This document shows positions 20,352 through 30,158 of a DNA stretch of 64,000 nt, piece after piece. The notes beneath the pieces are model-generated. The model was not told where the DNA came from and searched no databases. It saw only the letters and a program-made list of their open reading frames with translations. Origin of the DNA: Symsagittifera roscoffensis. Lineage: Eukaryota; Xenacoelomorpha; Acoela; Convolutidae. The DNA is taken from the NCBI RefSeq assembly GCF_963678635.1, contig NC_087062.1:81920739-81984738 (forward strand), in the 5' to 3' direction. The translations under genes and the position numbers were made by a program. Each line of letters opens with the position of its first letter. Position 1 is the stretch's first letter.

Positions 20352-20941
20352 CTCCTGCTGATCAAATTGTACGTTCCTGAGGAGGGATCCGTTTGTAGTT
20401 CCCTATCTCGGTGCCTCATCTTCTCTTCTGCCAATAAAATGCATAGACTATCTTGGTCATCGCTGCTTTTCTCTGAGTCTTCATCCCATTCTTCACACTC
20501 CCCGGACAAATTTTCTTCCTCAGCATCGTCTTCTGCATTGTCCCACTCCCCAGACTCTTGACTCAGTCCGAGGTGTTCAGCCTCCTCCTTGAATGCTACC
20601 TTCTTCTTCCTAACCATAATCCGCTCAAGTATGTCTTCAGGGATTTTCTCAACCAATGGCTGCACGACTTCTTTTCCATCAGGTTTCCTTTCTTTCGAGG
20701 AGTCCTCGCTACCATCCGCCTCATTTCTTCTCAATATCGTGACCTCTGGTTCCTCTTCACCCTTCTTTTTTACCACTGGTTTATCGTCTGCCAGTTTCTC
20801 GAGTAATCTCCTCAAGTCTTCATCTATCTCTGCTCTTCCCGTTTCCACTTGGTTGAGATCATAGCCTTTTGCCTTGAGTGTCTCCCTCACAGTTTTTGAC
20901 TTGAGCATTATCCCCATTGGCAACCCCTGGGTCTTTTTCAA
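20234..20941 (-). CDS. Acidic linker between RNase H and integrase
   Basis: A 235-aa stretch, strongly acidic in its second half (EEENLSGECEEWDEDSEKSSDD), lying between the RNase H tail and the integrase zinc motif. Its last residues (CAEVKNLKELHYQENRSG) overlap the start of the integrase frame, so a frameshift joins them near 20,300. Such long linkers occur in some gypsy Pol proteins. No catalytic motif is seen. Confidence 0.6.
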   Translation of the reverse strand: MKKTQGLPMGIMLKSKTVRETLKAKGYDLNQVETGRAEIDEDLRRLLEKLADDKPVVKKKGEEEPEVTILRRNEADGSEDSSKERKPDGKEVVQPLVEKIPEDILERIMVRKKKVAFKEEAEHLGLSQESGEWDNAEDDAEEENLSGECEEWDEDSEKSSDDQDSLCILLAEEKMRHRDRELQTDPSSGTYNLISRRCAEVKNLKELHYQENRSGSYHVTRMSEQTWYQKMTGRS

Positions 20942-21044
20942 GATTGTTTTCTCTGGACGTTCCTTTGGTAGATCGGGGTGATCTTCTATGAGTTTGCCAG
21001 AATTGTCGAGCCATCTCGTGAGTGGAAGACTATCATACGTTTCC

Positions 21045-21632
21045 TTATCCCTGAAGGAGAAGCCAACTTTTGATTTCTGGCCTATCCGCCTCCCTCTGTT
21101 CCTGTCTCTCGTAACATTCCGTCGTCTTACTCAAGCTATCGGCATTTTGATGTTTGTCTCTCGTCCTATGCTCAATTATCATGTTGTATCCATCCAGGCG
21201 AACTATCCATCTCCCTATGTAGCTCTGATCCATTGAGTACGTTTTCAACCAGCTGAGTGCCCTATTGTCGACTCGTAACTTGAACGGCTCGCTGCCTAGG
21301 TATGCCCTGTATTTTTAGACTACGGTAACCACTGCGAACAGTTCTGCTTTGGGTGCCCCGTACTTCATCTCCGTATCAATCAAGACTTTACTCCCGTATG
21401 TCATCGGTCTCAAAACTGTCTTCCCACTCAATTCCTGCACTTGATGGAGAATGCCAGAAATTGCTACTACCGATGCATCCGTGTCCAGCACGTACATTCC
21501 CTTTTCCGTTGATATCCCCAGCACCGGTGCTTCACACAATTCCTTCTTTATTCTCTGGAATGACTCCTCTGCTGCATTGTTCCAAGTGAATTTCTTGCCC
21601 TTGTGCCTCATGAGTTGTTGCATCGGGTACAT
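21045..21632 (-). pseudogene. Gypsy-type RNase H domain
   Basis: Two open pieces. 21632-21315 has the RT connection text (KFTWNNAAEESFQRIKKEL) followed by the first RNase H strand with catalytic Asp (VLDTDASVVAISGILHQ) and the helix KYGAPKAELFAVV. 21248-21045 has IGRWIVRLDGYNM and the typical end HRTRDKHQNADSLSK. A stop and frameshift separate the pieces near 21,310. In the element it would remove RNA from the RNA:cDNA hybrid. Confidence 0.85.
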
Positions 21633-21804
21633 TTTGTCCGCATAGCCCTTAATGAACTCCCTGTATTAGTTCGCAAAACCCAAGAAGCTCATCAGTTGAT
21701 TTCCAGGTCAGAACTGCTTCTACTGCATCTGGGTCTGGTCTGATGCCGTGTCTGTCCACCATGCTCCCCAGGTATTTAATCGAGTCCTTGAGTATTTTGC
21801 ACTT

Positions 21805-22160
21805 TTATGGCTTGCATTTTAGCCCCGATCTCCTCATGCAGGCAAACACCTCGTCTAGTCGCTCGATGTGGTCCTCTAGTGTCGGTGTCGCAATTACCAC
21901 ATCATCCACGTAGCACATTATCAGGTTGCCGTATTTCTTCGTTACACCTATCAATGCATGTGCGATTAATCGTTGAAACGTGGCCGTGGCGTTGCAAAGT
22001 CCAAAGGGCATCCTTTTTCATTGAAACAGCCCCAGCTCGCAGGCAAACCCCGTTTTACCCCAGTCTTGCTTCCTCAGTGGAACCTGCCAAAAAGCTGATT
22101 CTAAATCAAGAGTCGTAAAAACTCTTGGATTGTATGGCACATGAACTCTCAGCCTGGTCT
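21805..22160 (-). pseudogene. Gypsy-type reverse transcriptase core (motifs A-C)
   Basis: Reading the minus strand from 22160: motif A reads TTLDLESAFWQVPL, then KTGFACELGLFQ, an in-frame TGA (about 22,019-22,017), then motif B MPFGLCNATATFQRL and motif C CYVDDVVIATPT, ending at a stop at 21805. These are diagnostic of Ty3/gypsy RT. The fingers region and any protease before motif A are missing: coiled-coil sequence lies directly upstream. The polymerase is therefore a truncated, dead copy. Confidence 0.88.
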
Positions 22161-22443
22161 CTGCTCATTGTGTCTATTCTCGTCTCCATACTCCATAACT
22201 TAATGTTCACAGTATCATACCGTTGCTTCATTTCCTGCATGCCTTTTTTGATATTTTTCTCTCTCTCCTTGTCGGTAGCCTCTACCTAGTCTGACATTTG
22301 TTGTAGCCTCTCTTCAGTTGCCTTCGCCAGATTGAAGCAATGGTCCAGGCTCTCGCTCTTATTGTATCTGATCTCCTTTTTTAGCATTTCTCGATCCTCT
22401 TCACTGCACTTCAGTTTTTTATCGACTTGTTATAGCTTCGCCA
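22161..22443 (-). pseudogene. Gag-like coiled coil fused to RT fragment
   Basis: The minus-strand translation reads as a charged coiled coil (KEIRYNKSESLDHCFNLAK, ATEERLQQMSD, KREKNIKKGMQEMKQR-like text) with two in-frame stops. It runs directly into RT motif A with no protease or RT fingers between, so an internal deletion joined Gag-like and RT sequence. A one-base frameshift near 22,450 separates it from the upstream 180-aa stretch. Confidence 0.55.
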
Positions 22444-22986
22444 TCAAGTCGCCCAGTTCAAGAAAAGGTGTTTTCTCTTGGTTAGCTGTTGTCCCTTTTC
22501 AACTGTTGCCTCGTGGCTAGCTGTTGCTACAATTTCGACCTGATAATCGTCTCGATTGTCCTCTGTCGCTATTGTAGAAACCGTTCCAAATGTCTTGCCC
22601 TTATCGGTCGTAGGTGCTATTTCCTCCTTCTCTCTTGGTTTCATTTCGACCATCTTTGCAATCCTCTCTGTGAACGACGTTTTTTTCGCTTGAGAGTCAT
22701 CCTTTATCGTTTTCGGCGTGTTGCTTGTTGTATCGTCTACAATGTCAATCGGCGAGAACTCTATCGTCTTCTTTTCTTGTTCTTCCACATTCGGCCTGGG
22801 TGTTGACTCCGTTGTTTTCCTTTCCACCTCATCAACGCTCTGGTCTGATGTCTCAAGATCAATTTCTGTAGCAGGTACCGTTCGTCTCTTCTCAGCACTT
22901 CTTTTCGTTTTGTTCTCCTTTGCGCTTCTTGTGTTGACCATGCTCACTGAAAAGTTCTTTCTCCTTATTTTTTGGACCGGCGGCAT
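22444..22986 (-). CDS. Gag-like N-terminal ORF, Lys/Ser/Thr-rich
   Basis: A 180-aa stretch at the upstream end of the minus-strand pol. It contains MVNTRSAKENKTKRS, a start typical of many gypsy Gag proteins, then low-complexity acidic and Ser/Thr text and TERIAKMVEMKPREKEE. No zinc knuckle is seen. By position it is the start of the element's Gag-Pol; the ATG of MVNTRS (about 22,941) is the likelier start than the first codon of the open stretch. Function as Gag is inferred from position. Confidence 0.45.
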   Translation of the reverse strand: MPPVQKIRRKNFSVSMVNTRSAKENKTKRSAEKRRTVPATEIDLETSDQSVDEVERKTTESTPRPNVEEQEKKTIEFSPIDIVDDTTSNTPKTIKDDSQAKKTSFTERIAKMVEMKPREKEEIAPTTDKGKTFGTVSTIATEDNRDDYQVEIVATASHEATVEKGQQLTKRKHLFLNWAT

Positions 22987-23255
22987 TGCTTTCCGTTGCG
23001 AATATTTAATGATTTGTCTTTGACTCTAGAACTCTCCTTTCTGCTATCGGTACCTTACTTTGCCTCACTATTCTTATTTACAATTTTTCTATCTAAAATA
23101 TTAATATTTACAAAATTCCATTCAAAGGATAAAAATTATAAAATGTTTTCCTAATTTTCTTAAGTTAAAATCTTTCAATTCGTGATCTCATTAGAACTAA
23201 TTTTTCTTGATTTAATCGTTCTGACCGGTCTTTTGTGCTCTTCAGTTAGGTATTT
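22987..23255. other. AT-rich segment upstream of the pol block
   Basis: About 270 bp with no gene. Composition switches here from the GC-richer block to AT-rich DNA. If the block were an LTR element, a 5' LTR or untranslated leader would lie here. I could not match it to any segment at 17,119-17,606 or to the array spacers. Confidence 0.4.
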
Positions 23256-24320
23256 GGATATTTCACACTGTCCCAAGACCTATCACTCAAGTATTGGACT
23301 ACCTCGCACTGTTGCATGACCCTTTTCCCTCCGATGTCGGGACACTTTGCACGTCCCAAGACCTCTTGGCACCGTCCCAAGGCTTTTATGTCCTGTCCCA
23401 AGACACATAGGTACTGTCCCAATACTTTTTGGTCAAGACTTTTCCGCACTGTCCCAAGACTTCCTGGTACTGTCCCAAGAATTTTCTGTACTGTCCCAAG
23501 ACTTCTTGGTACTGTCCCAAGACTTTTCTGTACTGTCCCAAGACTTTTCGGTACTGTCCCAAGACTTTTTTGTACTGTCCCAAGACTACTTGGTACTTTC
23601 CCAAGACTTTTCGGTACTGTCCCAAGACGACTTTTCTGTACTGTCCCAAGACTTATCGGTACTGTGTCAAGACTTTTCGGCACTGTCCCAAGACTTTTCG
23701 GCCCTGTCCCAAGACTACTTGGTACTGTCCCAAGACTTTTCGGTACTTTCTCAAGACTTTTCTGTACTGTCCCAAGACATTTTGGTACTGTCCCAAGACT
23801 TTTCGGAACTGTCCCAAGACTTTTCGGCCCAGTCCCAAGACTACTTGGTACTGTCCCAAAACTTTTTGGTACTGTCCCAAGACTTTTCTGTACTGTCCCA
23901 AGACTTTTCGATACTGTCCCAAGACTTTTCGGCCCAGTCCCAAGACTACTTGGTACTGTCCCAAAACTTTTTGGTACTGTCCCAAGACTTTTCTGTACTG
24001 TCCCAAGACTTTTCGGTACTGTCCCAAGACGTTTCGACACTGTCCCAAGACTACTTGGTACTTTCCCAAGACTTTTCGGTACTGTCCCAAGACTTTTCTG
24101 TACTGTCCCAAGACTTTTCGGTACTGTCCCAAGACTTTTCGGCACTGTCCCAAGACTTCCTGGTACTGTCCCAAGACTTTTCCACACTGTCCCAAGACTT
24201 TCCCTAACTGCCCCCAGACTTCTTGGTACCGTCCCAAGACTTCTTCGTACTGTCCCAGGACTTCGTCACTTCAGTGTTGGGACACTTCACACTGTCCCAA
24301 GACCCCTTCTTTCTTAGTGT
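23256..24320. repeat. 21-bp minisatellite
   Basis: About 50 imperfect copies of a 21-bp unit based on CTGTCCCAAGACTTTTCGGTA run through the segment, with variants such as ACTACTTGG and TTCCTGG in the variable half. The period is a multiple of three and the unit lacks stops, so several frames on both strands stay open for 190-330 codons and read as (LGTVPKS)n, (LSQDFSV)n and similar. There is no start-site context, no unique sequence and no codon constraint, so these are not treated as genes. A higher-order pattern is visible: multi-unit blocks recur near 23,820 and 23,930. It flanks the upstream end of the minus-strand block. Confidence 0.95.
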
Positions 24321-26104
24321 TGGGACAAACTGATTTCTTCTTTTTCGTTGTTGGGTCTCTTGAACCACTATCCCTGGTACCACCACTTGAGCTCTAGTAT
24401 AAAAATTTCCCAAAACCCAACCTTACTGGCCAAAAGTTTAAAATGCTTACCCCCCTGTAGATTTGCAGAACCTGTTTGCTCGATTGAACACTCAAAAATA
24501 GCATTGCTAGGATAGTTTTCCCAAAAATTCACAACAAATCAAATTTTTGACTTTTAAGAGACACAGCTTTTCGTATAACACTTTTTGAACGTTGTCACTG
24601 ATGCAAAAGAGAATTACACCAAGTTTTGTTTTTGCAAAAAACTCAGATTTGAGCGTGTAGTTTTCGCGAAACGTCAAAAACAATAAAAAACCAAAAAAAA
24701 ATTGTCGATTGCCATATTTTTTGTTTGAAGTTATTAGACGTAGTCGATTATGCAGAAGAGCTTCTCATCTCGTTGCTTTGATTAAAACCAAAATCTTTGA
24801 AGTGGCAGTGTAGTTACCTTGACGTCCCTGCCCGACGTTAACTATTTGTTATCAGCCATTAATGACATAAATGATTAGGTAATTCACCTTAACATCAATT
24901 AGAAACTCAAAATTTCTGTTACTCAATTATGTGAATGTTGACAACTGTTTCCACCAACAATAGAGAGATTTAAAAAAAAAACAATTGACCAAATACGAAA
25001 AAATTACTTCATGAAATTTATTTTCAATGTTGCTCCGGTTGATGAGACAGAATTTAGAGGAATAAATATAAATCAAGCATCCCTGAGTGCAAGGTAAACC
25101 TTATTGCTCGAAATGTATAGAAAAAAATTAACACTGTTGGTTGTAGAGATGAAAAAAAAAACTTCACAGATCACTAAAAACCTAAAATGGACTTGGTATC
25201 AGACACAAAACACTGTATATTACAAGATATTAGCGTGGAAGACTGTATTCATGGATTAGCAGCAAGTCGACGAAAACAGAAACTACAAAAAGTTAAAGCA
25301 GGCCTTTGCAACCGACATTTGCTGAAGCTGAATATCGCATTATATACTGGTTGACAAATCAAAGCTCAGACGTGGGGAGTTGAGCAACAGTCAAGGATCA
25401 GTTGAATCAGACCTGAGAAAAGACGTGAACTACTACATGTCACCAACCCCAAATTCACTTAATTTTTTTCAACTTGGAGAAATATAGCAGTGACCTAAGG
25501 CTTACTACTGTGACCAACAAATTGTGACATAAGGCTTACTTTTTTAGTTGATTTTGGATTGTTTGTCAGGTGAACTACTAACTTAGCAGAAAAACAAATA
25601 AGCGAAAGGTATATATTGACAAAACAGTTATTTAGCTCAAAACTAACTCAAAACTCTCAACTCTCACAAGCGCATTAATTTAAATTTGATTGAAAAAAAA
25701 ATCGAAATAACCAAGAATTTACACACTGCTTTAGAGTAACGGAAATAGAAGATTTTCGGGGTAACGGAAAAACAGTTCAAGATCTTTGCCTTCAGACAAA
25801 GAAGCAAACCACGATTCGCGATATTTGTCAAACTGATGAGTACCCTGAAGACTTGTTCAACGAAACAAACGACCAAAATTTCGAAAAGTTTAAATATTTT
25901 TTAACAAAACAGTCTACAAACCATTAGTGAGCATTTCAACAAATTGAGAGCATAAATTACGAAGCCGGCAAAATTTTTTATACGGCTTCAGAACAAAACA
26001 AAAATCAAACCGCTCAAATTAGTGATTATCAACAAAACATCAAGGTGGATTTATACAGAAAAAGATGTAAAAGAGGAAAAGCGCCAAAGAAATGGGAACA
26101 AGAG
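24321..26104. other. AT-rich spacer with one dispersed repeat
   Basis: Nothing gene-like is seen. The left part is unique AT-rich DNA. At 25,075-25,400 it carries one copy of a dispersed repeat also present at 51,469-51,805. The right part runs up to the BEL 5' LTR. Short open frames here have no recognisable content. Confidence 0.6.
25075..25400 (+). repeat. Dispersed repeat R, copy 1
   Basis: About 330 bp that aligns along its length with 51,469-51,805, sharing blocks such as GCGTGGAAGACTGTATTCAT and CAGTCAAGGATCAGTTGAA. No terminal inverted repeats or coding potential are seen, so its class is unknown. Confidence 0.75.
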
Positions 26105-26474
26105 TGTTGCAGCGCAAATGTGCGAGAGTATAATTGCATAAAATTGAACCAAATTGTAACAACCATAAGTTCAGTTGGCCAAGCGGACTAAGACAAAGTA
26201 ACGTAACATAACAGTTGACGTAGGTTCGAGTCCCCCACCTGCCCATGTATTAATATACTAAAAAAGGTTCTTATGGTTTTTTGGTTCTTATTCGGTTCAG
26301 CCTTGATTAAGCGCAATTTGTCTCAAGGACATTACCGACCGGTTCTTGTGGCTAGTTTGCGCCAATTTGTTTTTGAAGCTGAATTGGTGAAGTTATGAAC
26401 TTGTTTAACTGCAAAATTTGGATGAAATTAGCTAGCATGACCGATGAATTTTGTATTGCCGAGAATACGAATTT
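26105..26474 (+). repeat. BEL 5' LTR
   Basis: It begins TGTTGCAGCGCAAATGTGCG and matches 45916-46318 over its length, with indels (the 3' copy has extra sequence near 46,075-46,150). It contains tRNA-like A and B boxes. The inner end is set where similarity stops, after GAATACGAATTT; the exact base is uncertain. Confidence 0.85.
26174..26234 (+). promoter_or_regulatory. tRNA-like A and B boxes in the 5' LTR
   Basis: An A-box-like TTGGCCAAGCGG at 26175-26186 is followed about 48 bp later by a B-box-like GGTTCGAGTCC at 26223-26233. Both closely fit the D-arm and T-arm of Ser/Leu-type tRNAs, and the same pair occurs in the 3' LTR. The T-stem pairs only partly and no full acceptor stem is visible, so this is a tRNA-derived or tRNA-like internal promoter, not an intact tRNA gene. 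Confidence 0.5.
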
Positions 26475-26909
26475 GTTATTGATAAAAAAATCTTCAATAC
26501 GTCACCAGAATTCTGCGAAACGGTGCTGTAACATGACACCAACCTTATGGTAAGTGGTTTGATAGCAAAATATCAGGCAAATTAAACTGAGTTTTTTTCA
26601 TCCTCGGGTTTTTTCCGCGTGTGTTGCTGGAACTTAACCAATTTGCCTGATCCCCCACCCACATTGGTGAAACTGAAAGCCAGTTCGCTTCAAGTAAATA
26701 TAAGGCGTTTCAGCCCGTCCGAGTATTGACTTCGTTGCGCGACACTAATGTTAAGTGGTCAGGTGCGGTGATATTAAGTGAATTAAATTGAATTCTTTCA
26801 TCCTCAGGTTTACTCCGTGTTTGTTGTTGGAGTTCAACCGACCTACTTAATTTTCCCACCCCATTGGTACTTAAGCGTAACGTAGCCGGCGCATAGGTCT
26901 CTTAAGTAT
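26475..26909 (+). other. BEL leader with a diverged internal duplication
   Basis: Untranslated sequence between LTR and first ORF. Two diverged copies of a segment of about 170 bp lie in tandem (roughly 26,551-26,690 and 26,750-26,890), sharing TAAGTGGT..., TTTCATCCTC and CCCACCC...CATTGGT blocks. A primer-binding site was not identified. Confidence 0.5.
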
Positions 26910-27545
26910 ATGGTAATCGTTCTAGGAGCTAGTTCCTTGGATCACGCGCTCCGTAAACTTTCCGCACCGTCTCAAAAGCGCGTGAAAGAGACTTGTTTCA
27001 CAAAGCCCGGTTTAAGCTTTAACTTTAACGCCCGGGACTCGCAGAAAACTATCCAATACTATCTGCACCACTTTTTGTCGAATTGGAAAGATCTAGTTAT
27101 TTGGCACGACACAATAAATAACTCCATTAGTAAGCACCGCAGTAACAACAACCGTAGTTTGAGTACTGACCAACTTAAGAGCCTTCTTTTGAGATACAAG
27201 GAGAATATTACCGCTATTATATACTGTCGCCGCAACGGTACGGACAATATAGAAAAAGAGTTGAAAAAGACAGGTATTCTCGTTTTTAACATAGTTGAGG
27301 ATTTTATCTCAAAGCGAAAGGCCAAAGACCAATTACTTATCGAAAAGTATAAACAGCTGCATCAGCCCCCTTCCCTTGAGTTGAAGACTCTGTTGTTACT
27401 TAGACGATACAGTGCTGACCTAAGTACACTGAAAGCTAAGAAGAAGCGGAACCGTTTGTGGCCTAAAGATCGTAGAGCAATTCACAATAGATTCAAAGCG
27501 TTAAAACTTCAATTTACTCCCCCTTGTAAGTTATTGATGCATTAG
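26910..27545 (+). CDS. Extra ORF ahead of BEL gag, possible degenerate SGNH fold
   Basis: A 211-aa uninterrupted ORF between the leader and gag, not part of the normal BEL gene set. Its N-terminus VIVLGASSLDHAL resembles SGNH block I with the Asp of GDS replaced by Ala, and DLVIWHDTINNSI at about residues 67-79 resembles block III (the N-D region). A hydrophobic strand TAIIYCR and a strand-like GILVFNIVEDF follow, as in SGNH domains. The C-terminus is basic (KAKKKRNRLWPKDRR). It stays open while gag and pol carry stops. The SGNH assignment is inference from short motifs; an unrelated nucleic-acid-binding accessory protein is the alternative. Confidence 0.5.
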   Translation: MVIVLGASSLDHALRKLSAPSQKRVKETCFTKPGLSFNFNARDSQKTIQYYLHHFLSNWKDLVIWHDTINNSISKHRSNNNRSLSTDQLKSLLLRYKENITAIIYCRRNGTDNIEKELKKTGILVFNIVEDFISKRKAKDQLLIEKYKQLHQPPSLELKTLLLLRRYSADLSTLKAKKKRNRLWPKDRRAIHNRFKALKLQFTPPCKLLMH

Positions 27546-27613
27546 AGTATTTTGTGGATTTACTTGAGTGACAATAAAGTTCTAAGAGTCGTTTATTTCT
27601 GAAATTATTAAGC

Positions 27614-29443
27614 ATGAAAGTTAGGTTTCAGAAGAAAATTAAGAACTTGTTCGAGAAACGTAGCAATCTCGAAAACGAACTTTATAAATGCCATGAAATA
27701 ATTTTAGAATACATAGAGAGTCAGATTCGTTGCTCAAAAATTGATACCTATATTGAAAAATGTAGGAACTATATAGAACAAGCGGTCGAGATAAATAATG
27801 AGTTGATTGAGATGGCTGCAAAAAATTCTAACCATGACGATGTGATACCGGCACAGGATATGTGGCTTCATAAGTTGACTCAAAGCAACAATAAAATTTT
27901 ACAGGAAGCTATCACATATAAAACAAGTTTTGAGGCCGTAACAGAGCCGGACAACATAGATAGCAGCTCAAACATTTCTCATCATTCTGAAAAAAGTGAA
28001 AAACCCCAGTCGCATAAAACAGATACCCGCTCTAAGTTGTCACACCGAAGCAGCCGACATCAGCAATCGGGTTCTCAGAAATCTAGTCATTATACCACCC
28101 GTCCGTCGAAAACACTTTCTGAGAAATAGCGCGATTTAATGATTTTAAAGAAACAACAAGAGGAACTTGAGAGGCAGGCAAAGGTATCATTAAGACTGAA
28201 AGAGCAGCAAAAAAAGATGAAACAATGTTTTTTAGAACAACAAAGCAGTTTAGAGTTGGAAAAATTGGCTGAAGAACACAGGACAAAACTGGCAGAAATT
28301 GAGTTGAAAGTGCTTGAGTTAGAAGATGAATTGTCGGAAATCAGCGAGAATGCTGAGGAAAGTGGTTTAACTTGAGTCTCTCCACAACTAAAAATAGACG
28401 AAAAGGATCGGACGCGTCACTGGGTTGAATCTGTCGATCACAATCAGCCTGATGCTGTTGTAGTTCCCAATCAAGAGCAGCACGTTCGTTCAACAGCTCC
28501 TGAGGCAACTTATCCTGCCTCAACAAATTACTTGGTCTCATCAAGTTTTACAGGAGTGAATAATGGCCAGGCAGCTTCTAGTGATCTGGGATTGTATTAC
28601 AGTAACCAAATTCACGGACAACAACATAATTTGTCGAATTTGGTGAGATCGCAGGTTTCCGTTAACAATCCAGTAGGGTTACAGCAGGTCATTCACCCTG
28701 TTTCTAATAATTTGCCTCAGCAAACTTTTCTGTCCACTCATCCGGTGCTAGGCAATCCAAAAACAGGATCAGTAGTCCCGGTAACTTCTGAAAATTATTT
28801 TGCTCCACCAACATCTGCAGAAGTTCCTTCTGGTGTAGCACTGTTCCTTCCTGCATCAACAGCAATTAGTTAGGTTTCTTTAAGTCATCAAACTACAGGA
28901 TCAGTAGTAGCTGGCCACCAAGCACCTGTAATCCCATCACAACAACATATGGGTGTTCCCATTAGTAGTTATAACTTTTCAAGTGACCACTATAATCCTT
29001 GTAGTAATTTGTGGAGACCAGCTGTTGCTGTACCTTTAATGTCAACTCAACAGCACTGCGTTCCTTCGACAACTGTTTTTTCCGCAGTAACTCCGATTGT
29101 TCCTACGAATAATTTTGTTCCTTATACAAGTGGAGGGACTGTGTTCTTTGCGCAGCCTGAAATTTTTTCACATGCTAATCAACCGTTCGTTCCTGATTGC
29201 CACGGTAACTCTTCGAGTTACACAGAGCCAACTCCCGGTGATTCACCTGATGCAGACGTCGAGCGTCCACTTTCTACCCGAGAGTTGGTTAATATACTCA
29301 TGCACAGCCGAAAAGATCATCTCCCTGAGTGGAAGCTGACCCAGTTCGATGGCAACCCACTTAATTGGCATGAGTGGTTTGGGCAGTTCATATCGACGGT
29401 CGATTCAGCCATACTCAGTGAAGATGAAATGCTTTCTATCTGA
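27614..29443 (+). pseudogene. gag: BEL Gag, N-terminal and central part
   Basis: One frame runs from ATG 27614 to about 29,440, interrupted by stops at 28127 (TAG), 28373 (TGA) and 28871 (TAG). Residues 1-90 form a helical segment; a Ser/Lys/His-rich linker follows (HRSSRHQQSGSQKSSH). Next comes a long coiled coil (QQEELERQAKVSLRLKEQQK) and a Ser/Thr/Gln/Pro-rich stretch. The end (LPEWKLTQFDGNPLNWHEWF) is the start of the BEL Gag core (DUF1759-type). It would assemble the particle that packages element RNA. A frameshift near 29,445 moves the core to the next frame. Confidence 0.8.
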
Positions 29444-29454
29444 AAACGCTCGTA

Positions 29455-30158
29455 GTGGGTAAAGCAAAATCCGCAATCGCTGAGTATAGCTATAGCGGAA
29501 TACTATATAAAGATGCATTAGCAACTCTTCAAAGAAAGTTCGGGCAGCCGCATGCTGTAGTAGGGGCTCATCTAGATAAATTGAGTAATTTTCTGCCGCT
29601 GAAAATGCACAACTCGGAAAATGTAATTGGATTTTCCTCTACAATTTTGGACTTGTTGCCGTATTCAAGTCTCTATCTTTTAACGATGACCTGAAAAGTG
29701 TTAATTTACTGAATCAGGCTGTGAGTAAGCTTCCCCCAAACCTTAAGGAAGCATGGTCAATGCAAACCGTAAGACGCCAGTGGCATCGACCAACTCTGCT
29801 AGATTTCAACGAATGGCTTAAAGAAAAGGCGGAGGGTCATGAGAGGCTAAAAACAATTAATTCTAAGGTTAAGTCTGAAGAATCAGTGAAGCAAAAGGTA
29901 GGTACGAAAATGATTGCTAGTAATGCAAAGTTGAGTGATAAGACTAAGGAAAAACCAAAATTCCCTCCATGTTCTGTATGTAAAGGTCAACACGCTCTTT
30001 GAAATTGCGCCATATTCAAAGATAAAAACGCTACGCAGCGAGCAAAACATGTAGCCGAACAAAAACTTTGCTTTGCGTGTTTACAGATTAATCACAGTTT
30101 TCGTAATTGTAGCAAGGCCAGAAAGTGCCCCGAGCCAGATTGTGAAAGCACACACAAC
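29455..30158 (+). pseudogene. gag: BEL Gag core and zinc knuckles
   Basis: The stretch 29455-29694 continues the DUF1759-type core (GKAKSAIAEYSYSG..YKDALATLQRKFGQP). A second frameshift near 29,700 leads to 29721-30002 and beyond: LPPNLKEAWSMQ, then Cys-rich knuckles CSVCKGQHAL, CFACLQINHSFRNC and CPEPDCESTHNVLLH. A TGA at 30001-30003 interrupts the first knuckle. These knuckles bind the element RNA in the Gag particle. Confidence 0.85.

Noticed and set aside
23246-24397. Long open frames of 190-330 codons in several frames on both strands
   Set aside because: They are by-products of a stop-free 21-bp tandem repeat. No unique sequence, no start context and no coding bias.
26174-26234. An intact tRNA gene in the LTR
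   Set aside because: A and B boxes are clear, but the acceptor stem and much of the T-stem do not pair, and the 3' LTR copy has a changed B box. Kept only as a tRNA-like promoter candidate.
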